A stretch of 16,320 bases of DNA from an uncultured Acetatifactor sp. (GTDB lineage Bacteria; Bacillota; Clostridia; Lachnospirales; Lachnospiraceae), in contig CAJUFB010000084.1 in assembly GCA_910585805.1 (NCBI GenBank), positions 1 through 16,320 on the forward strand, given 5' to 3'. Position 1 is the stretch's first letter, and each line of letters begins with the position of its first letter. Positions 5,144-11,926 of this stretch are shown piece by piece. Both the position numbers and the translations under genes were made by a program. Below the pieces are notes generated by a model. It was given only the letters and a program-made list of their open reading frames with translations, was not told where the DNA came from and did not search any database.

Positions 5144-5969
5144 GTTTCCTGTCCTCTATGCCAAGGTAATATGCCGCGAACAGAAGTTCGATACATTCCA
5201 TCACGCAGGGAATCGCATTCTTTTCCTCCGCAGACAGGGGCAGGACGCTCTCATAGCCCGCGGTGACGGCTTCCACGCTTTCCAGCCACTCCTTTTTCGT
5301 AAAAGCCTCCTCCGTCTCTTCCGCCAGCAGCCCCGCCAGGAAATAGCAGATATCAAAAATCCTGATGTTCCTCTGGCTCAGATCGAAGTCGATATATCCC
5401 GATAACTCGCCCTCAAAGAACAGGAAATTCCCGAAATGCACATCCCTGTGGATCAGCTGCTTCGGCAGGCAGTCATAGACGTTTTCCAGGGCTTCCACCG
5501 CTTTGGAATAGGTTTTCCTGTCCACGATCTGCCACTCATCTTTAGCTAAATGATCCCCTACCCATCCCTTCATCTCATCCAGCAGACTGTTGTCCCAGAA
5601 TGGGATTTCTTTCTCGCATTCCCGGAACGCCCTGTGCAGCCGCGCCATGGCACAGCCCATTTTGCGGGCCATTGCCCTGTCTTTTATATCCGTGATGTTG
5701 CTTCCCTGCAGCTTTCGGGACAGGAAAAAGTAACAATTTTCCTCCGCAACGTATTTTTCTCCCGTCCTGGCGGGCACTACCTCCGCAACCGGGATATGGC
5801 ATTCCGATAGGATTTCAGATATCCTCAGGTTCCTTTCCAGCTGGTCTCTGTCCCGATACGCTTTCATTACACAGGAATGGTCCACCTCCCATGCGGAGGA
5901 ATAAATCTGCGACAACTGCCGGGCTTCCAAGCCCCACAAAGGCAAAATCCTCTCTATAATCTCTTTCAT
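5085..5969 (-). CDS. Aminoglycoside phosphotransferase-fold kinase (APH family)
   Basis: This 294-residue protein has the APH/choline kinase fold. Catalytic loop LIHRDVHFGNFLF has the Brenner motif HxDxxxxN (His174, Asp176, Asn181). The metal-binding motif is YIDFDLSQRN with Asp194 and Asp196. An N-terminal lobe strand region (about 24-40, SSAWEVDHSCVMKAY) supplies a lysine, probably Lys36, for ATP binding. The family phosphorylates small hydroxylated molecules such as aminoglycosides, choline, homoserine or sugars. Many genomic members with this length are not resistance genes. The start is ATG 5969, with AGGAGG 12 nt upstream, slightly long spacing. A TTGAAA-N17-TACAAT promoter lies about 180 nt upstream, so the gene is probably transcribed alone or with the small ORF after it. 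Substrate cannot be deduced. Confidence 0.82.
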   Translation of the reverse strand: MKEIIERILPLWGLEARQLSQIYSSAWEVDHSCVMKAYRDRDQLERNLRISEILSECHIPVAEVVPARTGEKYVAEENCYFFLSRKLQGSNITDIKDRAMARKMGCAMARLHRAFRECEKEIPFWDNSLLDEMKGWVGDHLAKDEWQIVDRKTYSKAVEALENVYDCLPKQLIHRDVHFGNFLFFEGELSGYIDFDLSQRNIRIFDICYFLAGLLAEETEEAFTKKEWLESVEAVTAGYESVLPLSAEEKNAIPCVMECIELLFAAYYLGIEDRKHAGDAYGVFRFIQNCEEYI

Positions 5970-6145
5970 TTTCTGATGCTTCCTCCTCGTATACCTCCGG
6001 CTGAACAGGCAAAAACAGCGAAACTGCCGTCACATGCTCCAGCTGATCCCGGCCCCTGTCTGCCTGCGGAATGCCTGATACAGGCGCTTCCGCCCCAAAT
6101 CGCCGCCAACGCCTTCCGCTGCTTTGCCGCCGCTGCTTATGTCCT

Positions 6146-6174
6146 ATTGTACCCCCATATCCCCCCTCTTTCAA
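6146..6174 (-). promoter_or_regulatory. Sigma-A promoter of the APH-like kinase gene
   Basis: Minus-strand TTGAAA (6174-6169) and TACAAT (6151-6146) are separated by exactly 17 bp, each one base off consensus. The spacer is very G-rich on this strand. The leader to the kinase start would be about 170 nt, long enough for a structured 5' region, but I recognise no known riboswitch in it. Confidence 0.6.
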
Positions 6175-6250
6175 CAGGCTTCTTTCTCAGGCAGGCGGCA
6201 GGCTGTCCTTTTTTAACTCCATTTTCATCAGATAATCCTTTCCATCCCCA

Positions 6251-8092
6251 CTACCCCACATATCCGAATCCCAGAATCGTAAATTCCTTATCTTCATCCC
6301 CGGGAGCCATGCGTATCTCCACATGGTATTTCCGCCTTTCCCTGCCCCGGAAACAGATGGCCGGATTGCAGTGGAGCCATCCGTTCTCACGGGGGTCCGC
6401 CGTGAGAACCTTTTCCCCGTCCACAAAAACCTCCGCCCTGCCCGCCAGGCTGCTGCCGGAATCCTTATACACCAGAATCAGCGCACTGCAGACAATCTCC
6501 ATCCGGAAGGGAGCTTCTGTCAGCGAGGAACCATCCCTGACAGAAGCGTCTCCCATGGACAGGGCACTTTCCACAACAGAGGCATCTCCCATGGACGAGG
6601 CATTTCCCACAGAGGAAAACGGGCTTCCGCCCGCCCGGTGCATCCAGTTATTGGGAAATTCCTTTGTGGGCGTCAGGTCCCTGTCCATTTCCACCGCCTG
6701 CAGTTCCCCGTCCCAATGGCAGAAGCTTCCGCAGTCCACCCGTATCCCCTCTGCCGCCGATTTTCTGTCAAACAGCCTGACCGCCTCGAATTCTCCCCCC
6801 AAAGGCGCTTCTATCCGCTCCAGATGCAGGCAATCCGTTCCATCCGGCATGGCTTCCACTGTCCGGAACAGGTTTTCCAGGCAATCCGCCATGACCCGAT
6901 GCCCCAGATTGGAAGGATGAAAGCAGTCGTAAAAAAACTGCGCCTTGCCGAACACTTTCCCCTCTCCTGTTTTTTGGTAAAACTGCCCTACCACGGCATC
7001 CCGTATACTTACCATCGGCAAATCGTAAGCAATTCCCACAGGCTTAAGCCGCTCCTGAAGATTCCAGTCGTCGGCAAACACTGCAAACAGCAAAACCACC
7101 GCCGGACGGTTCCCTGCGGACAGGATTTTCCGGACCAGGGAATCATAACAGACTCCTCCCGTCTCATCCCCCGCGTCATTGACCGCAAATTCCACCACCA
7201 CGATATCAGGCTCCGCGCTGCCCTCCCGGAGCACGTCCCTCTCATAGCGCAGCATCCCCAGTTCGGAGGGCGTCCCGCCCACCCCGGCTTTAATATAATG
7301 GATATTCTCCTCCGTTCCTCTTCCCGCGAGGCGGCAGAAGCCCTCAAAAGCCTTACAGGCATAGCACTCCGTGTGGATGGGAACCGCCCCGGCCCCCTGG
7401 GTAATGGAGCCGCCGATAAAGGCAATCGTTACGTCCTCGCCCTGCTTTGCCTTTCGGATGGCCCTCTGCAGCCTTGCGGGATTTCCGGTCTGGAGCAGCG
7501 ATTTCTCCAGAATTTTTTCGTAATGGGGCGACTCCAGGTCCACAGCTTCCTCTTCTGCCTCCTCTGGCGCTTCAAAGCCCTCCTGAAGATAAAGCCTCAC
7601 CGACGCCTCAGCCAGCACTCCCGCCTGGGGAAACTCAAACCGAATCTGCCCCGGCACATTGTCGGAAGCAGACCATTCATAATCCGACAGTTCCACAATC
7701 CGCTCCATGCCATCTGCGGGAACGGATACCCTGACCTGTGTCCCGGGAGCGCCTGCGTCCGGCTTCCCATACATCTGAAAGACAAAGTCTGCCTCCCGGC
7801 CTGTTCCCTCTTCCATTTCCACCGTCACGCCGATGCTGTGTACCAGCTTGCGGAAGCCCTCTGCCGTCCGCAGCAGCCCCAACACCCCCTCATCCGTGAC
7901 ATTGCCCGTAATCCGGGCAAAGCTTTCCATCCTGCCCCCGTCCAGGTAGATAAACTGGATTCCCCGCCCGTCCGGCTGCACGGAACCGGCAATCTGCTTC
8001 CTGCGCATGATGTAAAAGCCTTTTCGTTTCAGAGCCGGGTCTTTGGGGGCTTTCGGCTCTTCTTTCCCTCTCCTGTCATATTTCTCCCGCAT
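6251..8092 (-). CDS. SGNH/GDSL-family hydrolase with beta-rich flanking domains
   Basis: This 613-residue protein starts at ATG 8092, with GGGAGGGA 5 nt upstream. A TTG at 8125 extends the frame but has no ribosome site. The catalytic SGNH blocks lie in the middle: IAFIGGSITQGAG with nucleophile Ser229, AGVGGT (269-274), VEFAVNDAG with Asn305, and YDCFHPSNLGH with Asp389 and His392. Such enzymes are usually esterases or lipases, often removing acetyl groups from carbohydrates. Residues about 40-185 look like a beta-rich N-terminal domain, ending in an acidic linker rich in Glu. A C-terminal beta-rich domain spans about 425-613. No signal peptide is visible, so it appears cytoplasmic. Residues about 493-525 are a low-complexity Ser/Met/Gly/Asp/Ala insert made by a 36-bp tandem duplication. 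A dispersed repeat lies 60 bp upstream of the start. Confidence 0.88.
   Translation of the reverse strand: MREKYDRRGKEEPKAPKDPALKRKGFYIMRRKQIAGSVQPDGRGIQFIYLDGGRMESFARITGNVTDEGVLGLLRTAEGFRKLVHSIGVTVEMEEGTGREADFVFQMYGKPDAGAPGTQVRVSVPADGMERIVELSDYEWSASDNVPGQIRFEFPQAGVLAEASVRLYLQEGFEAPEEAEEEAVDLESPHYEKILEKSLLQTGNPARLQRAIRKAKQGEDVTIAFIGGSITQGAGAVPIHTECYACKAFEGFCRLAGRGTEENIHYIKAGVGGTPSELGMLRYERDVLREGSAEPDIVVVEFAVNDAGDETGGVCYDSLVRKILSAGNRPAVVLLFAVFADDWNLQERLKPVGIAYDLPMVSIRDAVVGQFYQKTGEGKVFGKAQFFYDCFHPSNLGHRVMADCLENLFRTVEAMPDGTDCLHLERIEAPLGGEFEAVRLFDRKSAAEGIRVDCGSFCHWDGELQAVEMDRDLTPTKEFPNNWMHRAGGSPFSSVGNASSMGDASVVESALSMGDASVRDGSSLTEAPFRMEIVCSALILVYKDSGSSLAGRAEVFVDGEKVLTADPRENGWLHCNPAICFRGRERRKYHVEIRMAPGDEDKEFTILGFGYVG
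6540..6611. repeat. Two 36-bp tandem repeats inside the hydrolase gene
   Basis: Units 6540-6575 and 6576-6611 are in-frame, start ACAGARGCRTCTCCCATGGA, and differ at a few positions. They encode 12-residue Ser/Ala/Met-Gly-Asp repeats in the C-terminal domain. A degenerate relative of the motif extends on both sides. Such units can expand or contract without breaking the frame. Confidence 0.75.
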
Positions 8093-8151
8093 GATTTCTC
8101 CCTCCCATGGCGCTTCCTTAATCAACAGGCCCCTGACAGCACCGATTCCCT

Positions 8152-8231
8152 GCTCTCCTGCTCATTTCGCAGGACAGCTGTGCGCCAGACCGCATGCTCC
8201 TGCGGTTTGTGTGCATCCACAGTAAACCCCC
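8152..8231 (-). repeat. 80-bp dispersed repeat, copy 2 (inverted)
   Basis: This is the reverse complement of 116-195 with five transitions. Its stem on the plus strand, CAGACCGCA with TGCGGTTTG, stays paired because the change produces a G-U wobble. It lies in the upstream region of the SGNH hydrolase gene, between start 8092 and the long intergenic stretch. A short translated frame through it is not a credible gene. Confidence 0.85.
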
Positions 8232-8636
8232 GGCTGCGGGACTGTCTGCCCCCCAAAACCGGTTCCGGCATCCTCCGCATCCGAGTCCGGTTCCGCAGCC
8301 CTGTCCACGATCCCCAAAACGGTACTGTCGTCCTCCACTGGCAGCTATTCTTCCGCTTCTTCATCGTAAGCGGCCGCACCTCCCAGCGCCCGGGATGCCT
8401 GCACTGTAAGATTCGGCAGCCCAATACTTCCGAGAAATAGGCAACCTGCCATAAATGGGCCGATTTTACGTCAAAAATGCATACTCTTTACCTTCTCGTA
8501 TTGAATTTGGCAGGTAAAGAGTACTATATTTTCATCTGAATTTCTCTTCAATCTGTGCTCTTTTATTCTTAGATATTGCTAAGTTTCATGCACATATTCA
8601 CAAAATCTCTTTCCGTGACTTTTCTCAAAATCCCAA
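8232..8636. other. Intergenic region without a credible gene
   Basis: Positions 8232-8460 are GC-rich with no ORF that has a ribosome site. A 35-codon minus-strand frame at 8345-8452 ends in an acidic AAAYDEEAEE and could be a gene relic. From 8460 on, the sequence turns AT-rich and contains the dyad at 8482-8523. Nothing else was recognised. Confidence 0.5.
8482..8523. repeat. Inverted repeat with 11-bp perfect arms
   Basis: TACTCTTTACC (8482-8492) and GGTAAAGAGTA (8513-8523) are exact inverted arms with a 20-nt spacer. The following CTATATTTTC is only weakly T-rich. It could be an operator or a weak terminator for divergent transcripts. Confidence 0.65.
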
Positions 8637-8665
8637 TAGAAATATGGCACCGCTCATGGTATAAT
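8637..8665 (+). promoter_or_regulatory. Probable promoter of the DUF4230 gene
   Basis: TATAAT at 8660-8665 is a perfect -10 box, preceded by TAGAAA (8637-8642) with a 17-bp spacer as a weak -35. The start site would fall near 8672, inside the first TGACACA dyad, giving a leader of about 130 nt. Confidence 0.6.
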
Positions 8666-8666
8666 G

Positions 8667-8768
8667 TTGACACAGAAGCGCACTGTGTCAATTTCTGATT
8701 CCATATGCGCCGCAGCACATGTAATTATGACACAATGCCGGCACTGAAACGCACTGTGTCAATTTCTG
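8667..8768 (+). promoter_or_regulatory. Repeated TGACACA/TGTGTCA dyads in the DUF4230 leader
   Basis: TTGACACAG (8667-8675) and CTGTGTCAA (8683-8691) are 9-bp perfect arms with a 7-nt spacer at the predicted start site. A second dyad uses TGACACA (8728-8734) and TGTGTCA (8755-8761). The right halves form a direct repeat of 23 nt with one mismatch (8675-8697 and 8746-8768). This could be a tandem operator or RNA hairpins. The binding protein is unknown. Confidence 0.65.
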
Positions 8769-8803
8769 TAAAATTTACATATATGACCCGGAGGCTGACC
8801 ACC

Positions 8804-9430
8804 ATGACAAAGAAAACCCCCGCCCCCCGAAAATCCGGCGGCCTGTTCAAAAAGATTATCCTGATACTCACCTTATGCATCATCCTGCTCCTTGTCTTTA
8901 TTTTCGGCACCCGCATCGGCCGGGAAACCGCCAGACCCGTCATTACCAGTGAACTCCTTGGCCAGCAGCTTCGCTCCATTCAGGAACTGGTATCTGTGGA
9001 ATATTTTTACACTAACATGGGAAAATTCGAGAATCAGGTAAACTTCTATGGTTGGAAAGTCCCCTTTACCTCCAAAAGTTTCATCGTCTCCTACGACGGT
9101 GTCATCAAAGCGGGCATTGATTTCAGTAAACTTCAGGTAAGCGTAAACGAACCTGCCCATATAGTGACCATTGCCCTGCCCGAAAGCGAAATTCTCTCCC
9201 ATGAAATCAAAGAGGACAGCATAACGATTTTCGATGAGTCAGACAATCTCTTCAACCACATCACCATCGAAGACTATGTAGGCTTTACACAGGACCAGAA
9301 AGAAGCAATGGCCCGGGAAGCCATCGACAACGGTCTACTGACTGCCGCAGCCGGGAAAGCCCGCACCACGATAGAATCCTTTCTCATTCTTCTGCCCGGG
9401 ATGGAGGAATATACATTAAAGATAGAATAA
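8804..9430 (+). CDS. DUF4230 domain protein, membrane anchored
   Basis: This 208-residue protein starts at ATG 8804, with GGAGG 9 nt upstream; longer frames from 8705 or 8783 lack one. A basic N-terminus is followed by a single membrane helix at about residues 18-36 (IILILTLCIILLLVFIFGTR). The rest is probably extracytoplasmic. The body matches what I know of DUF4230: SVEYFYTNMGKFE, VPFTSKSFIVSYDGVIKAGI and PESEILSHEIKEDSI. The family is widespread in Firmicutes and has no known function. The gene is followed 107 nt later by pncB on the same strand. A regulatory leader with repeated dyads precedes it. Confidence 0.85.
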   Translation: MTKKTPAPRKSGGLFKKIILILTLCIILLLVFIFGTRIGRETARPVITSELLGQQLRSIQELVSVEYFYTNMGKFENQVNFYGWKVPFTSKSFIVSYDGVIKAGIDFSKLQVSVNEPAHIVTIALPESEILSHEIKEDSITIFDESDNLFNHITIEDYVGFTQDQKEAMAREAIDNGLLTAAAGKARTTIESFLILLPGMEEYTLKIE

Positions 9431-9537
9431 ATGCCACACATTCATTCCGGGCCGGGAATATGGCAGTATTACCGAAAGAGCACATTATATAAACAGCAAC
9501 ATAAAATAAACGCCGCATACGGCAGAAAGAGGAGCTT

Positions 9538-10998
9538 ATGGACAGACAAAACCTCACTCTGATGACGGATTTATATGAACTGACCATGATGCAGGGCTAT
9601 TTCAGGCACAAGGATCAGAACGAAACCGTCATCTTCGACGCCTTCTACCGCAAAAACCCCTGCGACGGCGGCTATGCCATCTCCGCAGGCCTGGAGCAGG
9701 TCATCCAGTACATTAAGGAACTGCGCTTTGACCAGGAGGATATCGATTATCTCGGCTCCCTTGGCATTTTCCGGGCGGACTTCCTGGAATACCTGAAAAC
9801 CTTCCGTTTTTCCGGGGATATCTACGCCATCCCCGAGGGCACCGTCATGTTTCCCAGGGAACCGGTAATCAAGGTCATCGCCCCCATCATGGAAGCCCAG
9901 CTGGTGGAAACCGCCATCTTAAACATCATCAACCACCAGAGCCTGATTGCCACCAAGGCTGCCAGGGTCTGCTACGCCGCCAGAGGAGACGGTATCATGG
10001 AATTCGGTCTGCGCCGGGCACAGGGACCGGATGCCGGCACTTACGGAGCAAGGGCGGCAGTCATCGGCGGCTGTATCGGCACCAGCAATGTGCTCTGCGG
10101 CCAGCTTTTCGACGTGCCGGTGAAGGGAACCCATGCCCACAGCTGGATTATGAGCTTCTCCGACGAATATACCGCTTTCAAAACCTATGCGGAAATGTAC
10201 CCTTCCGCCTGTATCCTTCTGGTCGATACTTATGATACGCTGAAATCCGGTGTTCCCAATGCCATCCGGGTCTTCACGGAAATGCGGGAAGCGGGAATCC
10301 CCTTAAGCTACTATGGCATCCGCCTGGACAGCGGAGACCTGGCCTACCTGTCCAAGCAGGCCAGAAAGATGCTGGACGCCGCAGGCTTCCCCGATGCGGT
10401 CATCTCCGCCTCCAATGACCTGGACGAATACCTCATCGACAGCCTGAAGGTACAGGGTGCCGCCATCACCTCCTGGGGCGTGGGCACCAACCTGATTACC
10501 TCCAGGGACAATCCGTCCTTCGGCGGCGTCTATAAACTGGCGGCTATTCAGGATGCAGACGGTCAGTTCATCCCTAAAATCAAGCTGTCGGAAAACAGTG
10601 AAAAAGTCACCAACCCCGGTGACAAAAAGATTTACCGTATTTACGAAAAAGATACCGGTAAGATTAAGGCGGACCTTATCTGCCTGACAGAAGAAATTTA
10701 TCGTGAAACCGATGACCTGATGCTCTTTGACCCCTCCGAACCCTGGAAAAAGACAAAACTCCACGGCGGTACCTACACGCTGCGTCCCCTGATGGAACAC
10801 ATCTTCCACAAGGGTGAATGCTGCTATACCTCTCCGAAGGTTATGGATATCCGAGCATACTGCCGGAAGGAGCTGGACACCCTGTGGGATGAGACTAAGC
10901 GCCTGGTAAATCCGCATGAAGTATACGTGGACCTGTCCCAGAAGCTGTATGATACCAAGATCAGGCTGTTGGAAGAGATGAGCGGAAGCGGGAACTGA
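9538..10998 (+). CDS. pncB: Nicotinate phosphoribosyltransferase
   Basis: This 486-residue cytoplasmic enzyme converts nicotinate and PRPP, with ATP, into nicotinate mononucleotide, the entry step of the Preiss-Handler NAD salvage pathway. It starts at ATG 9538 with GAGGAG at about 4 nt. Family motifs are the N-terminal LTDLYELTMMQGYF-like segment (residues 7-22, MTDLYELTMMQGYF here), FGLRRAQGPDAG (156-167), the GTHAHSW segment (197-203) containing the candidate catalytic histidine, TYDTL and RLDSGDLAYLSKQARKML near 263-280. Length matches the long bacterial form. The gene follows a DUF4230 gene, and no separate promoter is obvious between them. A hairpin at 11045-11086 lies downstream. Confidence 0.96.
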   Translation: MDRQNLTLMTDLYELTMMQGYFRHKDQNETVIFDAFYRKNPCDGGYAISAGLEQVIQYIKELRFDQEDIDYLGSLGIFRADFLEYLKTFRFSGDIYAIPEGTVMFPREPVIKVIAPIMEAQLVETAILNIINHQSLIATKAARVCYAARGDGIMEFGLRRAQGPDAGTYGARAAVIGGCIGTSNVLCGQLFDVPVKGTHAHSWIMSFSDEYTAFKTYAEMYPSACILLVDTYDTLKSGVPNAIRVFTEMREAGIPLSYYGIRLDSGDLAYLSKQARKMLDAAGFPDAVISASNDLDEYLIDSLKVQGAAITSWGVGTNLITSRDNPSFGGVYKLAAIQDADGQFIPKIKLSENSEKVTNPGDKKIYRIYEKDTGKIKADLICLTEEIYRETDDLMLFDPSEPWKKTKLHGGTYTLRPLMEHIFHKGECCYTSPKVMDIRAYCRKELDTLWDETKRLVNPHEVYVDLSQKLYDTKIRLLEEMSGSGN

Positions 10999-11044
10999 AA
11001 AGTATCGAATGCCCCGATGAAAAGTACAGTAACAGGCACCGCAA

Positions 11045-11086
11045 AGAGGCTGTCGGGAAATAACTGCCTTCCCCTGCACAGCCTCT
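11045..11086 (+). terminator. Hairpin between convergent pncB and spoVT
   Basis: AGAGGCTGT (11045-11053) pairs with ACAGCCTCT (11078-11086), with an inner GGGAA/TTCCC stem. It is between the ends of two convergent genes and probably ends transcription in both directions, although T runs are weak. Confidence 0.55.
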
Positions 11087-11113
11087 GGTTCAGCCCTTGC
11101 GCGTCCCGGCCGC

Positions 11114-11659
11114 CTACTGTTCCATCTGCCGCCCCAGAAATCCTGCGGCAGACATCAGCAGCTTCTGCTCCACTTCTCCCATGCGGCTCTTATTATCATT
11201 CTGTAACAGCACTACGCTTCCGATAATATCGCCCTCACAGAGAATCGGCGCAATGGCCTCATGCTGGTACTCGTCACCGCCCTCATCGCAGACCGGAATA
11301 AAGCTTCTGTCCCCTCTGGTGGCCATAATGGTCTCCCGATTGTGGATTTTCTCTTCCATCTGCCTGCTGACGGATTTATTGACCATCTGTTTGTACCCTC
11401 CCGCCGCTGCGATGAACTGGTCCCTGTCCGCAATCAGCGCCGCGTGGCCGGACACCTGGGCCAGGCTCTCCGCATACTGCTTTGCAAAAGTGCTCATCTC
11501 CCCGATAGGAGAGTATTTTTTCAGGATCACCTGACCCTCCCTGTCGGTAAAAATTTCCAGCGGATCGGATTCTCTTATGTGCAGCGTTCTACGGATTTCC
11601 TTTGGAATCACGATCCTGCCCAGATCATCTATTCGTCTCACAATTCCTGTTGCTTTCAT
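11114..11659 (-). CDS. spoVT: Stage V sporulation protein T, AbrB-type regulator
   Basis: This 181-residue protein starts at ATG 11659 with GGAGGGA 8 nt upstream. Residues 1-50 form the AbrB/SpoVT swapped-hairpin DNA-binding domain, with KATGIVRRIDDLGRIVIPKE then IRRTLHIRESDPLEIFTD. Residues about 55-178 form the GAF-like regulatory domain, ending LMSAAGFLGRQMEQ. Length and both domains match SpoVT, which adjusts forespore gene expression under sigma-G in Bacillus and is common in spore-forming Clostridia. The gene therefore suggests an endospore-forming host. It is convergent with pncB and has no operon partner here. A hairpin lies in its leader. Confidence 0.95.
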   Translation of the reverse strand: MKATGIVRRIDDLGRIVIPKEIRRTLHIRESDPLEIFTDREGQVILKKYSPIGEMSTFAKQYAESLAQVSGHAALIADRDQFIAAAGGYKQMVNKSVSRQMEEKIHNRETIMATRGDRSFIPVCDEGGDEYQHEAIAPILCEGDIIGSVVLLQNDNKSRMGEVEQKLLMSAAGFLGRQMEQ

Positions 11660-11691
11660 AGATACATTCCCTCCATTTGTCGAGTTTACTT

Positions 11692-11727
11692 AAGGCGATA
11701 CCGGAGAAGCACCCGGACATTCGCCTT
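11692..11727 (-). promoter_or_regulatory. Hairpin in the spoVT upstream region
   Basis: AAGGCGA (11692-11698) and TCGCCTT (11721-11727) are 7-bp inverted arms with CCGG sequences inside. On the plus strand it ends in TTTT like a terminator, but spoVT reads the other way. It is therefore either a leader hairpin or a stop for antisense transcripts. No sigma-G promoter could be assigned with confidence. Confidence 0.5.
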
Positions 11728-11926
11728 TTATCATCAGATGTAAAGTTAGTATCTGTAAAAAAAGGAATTATATGCAAGTTAAGCTTCTCTAATGATTTAT
11801 TTGATAAGCAGGCGCAAAAGCGTCAATAGCGGAGCAGCGATTTACCTCCATCCCCGCTTTACACCGGGAAAGTATCGACGCTATTCGTAGACACTTCCTT
11901 ACTATTCTTCAGTCTGTATCCATGTG

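Noticed and set aside
5085..5969. Aminoglycoside resistance gene
   Set aside because: The fold is clear, but nothing ties it to a known resistance enzyme; many chromosomal APH-fold kinases act on other metabolites.
5815..6174. 119-codon minus-strand ORF upstream of the kinase gene
   Set aside because: Its start lies inside the promoter, and its end overlaps the kinase gene out of frame; composition of the first half is unlike a protein.
6323..8440. 705-codon plus-strand ORF
   Set aside because: It is the antisense shadow of the SGNH hydrolase, whose motifs are clear on the minus strand; the product is rich in His, Pro and Arg with no recognisable domain.
8345..8452. Short acidic minus-strand ORF ending AAAYDEEAEE
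   Set aside because: No ribosome site and only 35 codons; noted as a possible relic but not annotated as a gene.
10303..11079. 258-codon minus-strand ORF under pncB
   Set aside because: Antisense shadow of pncB, which is unmistakable on the plus strand.
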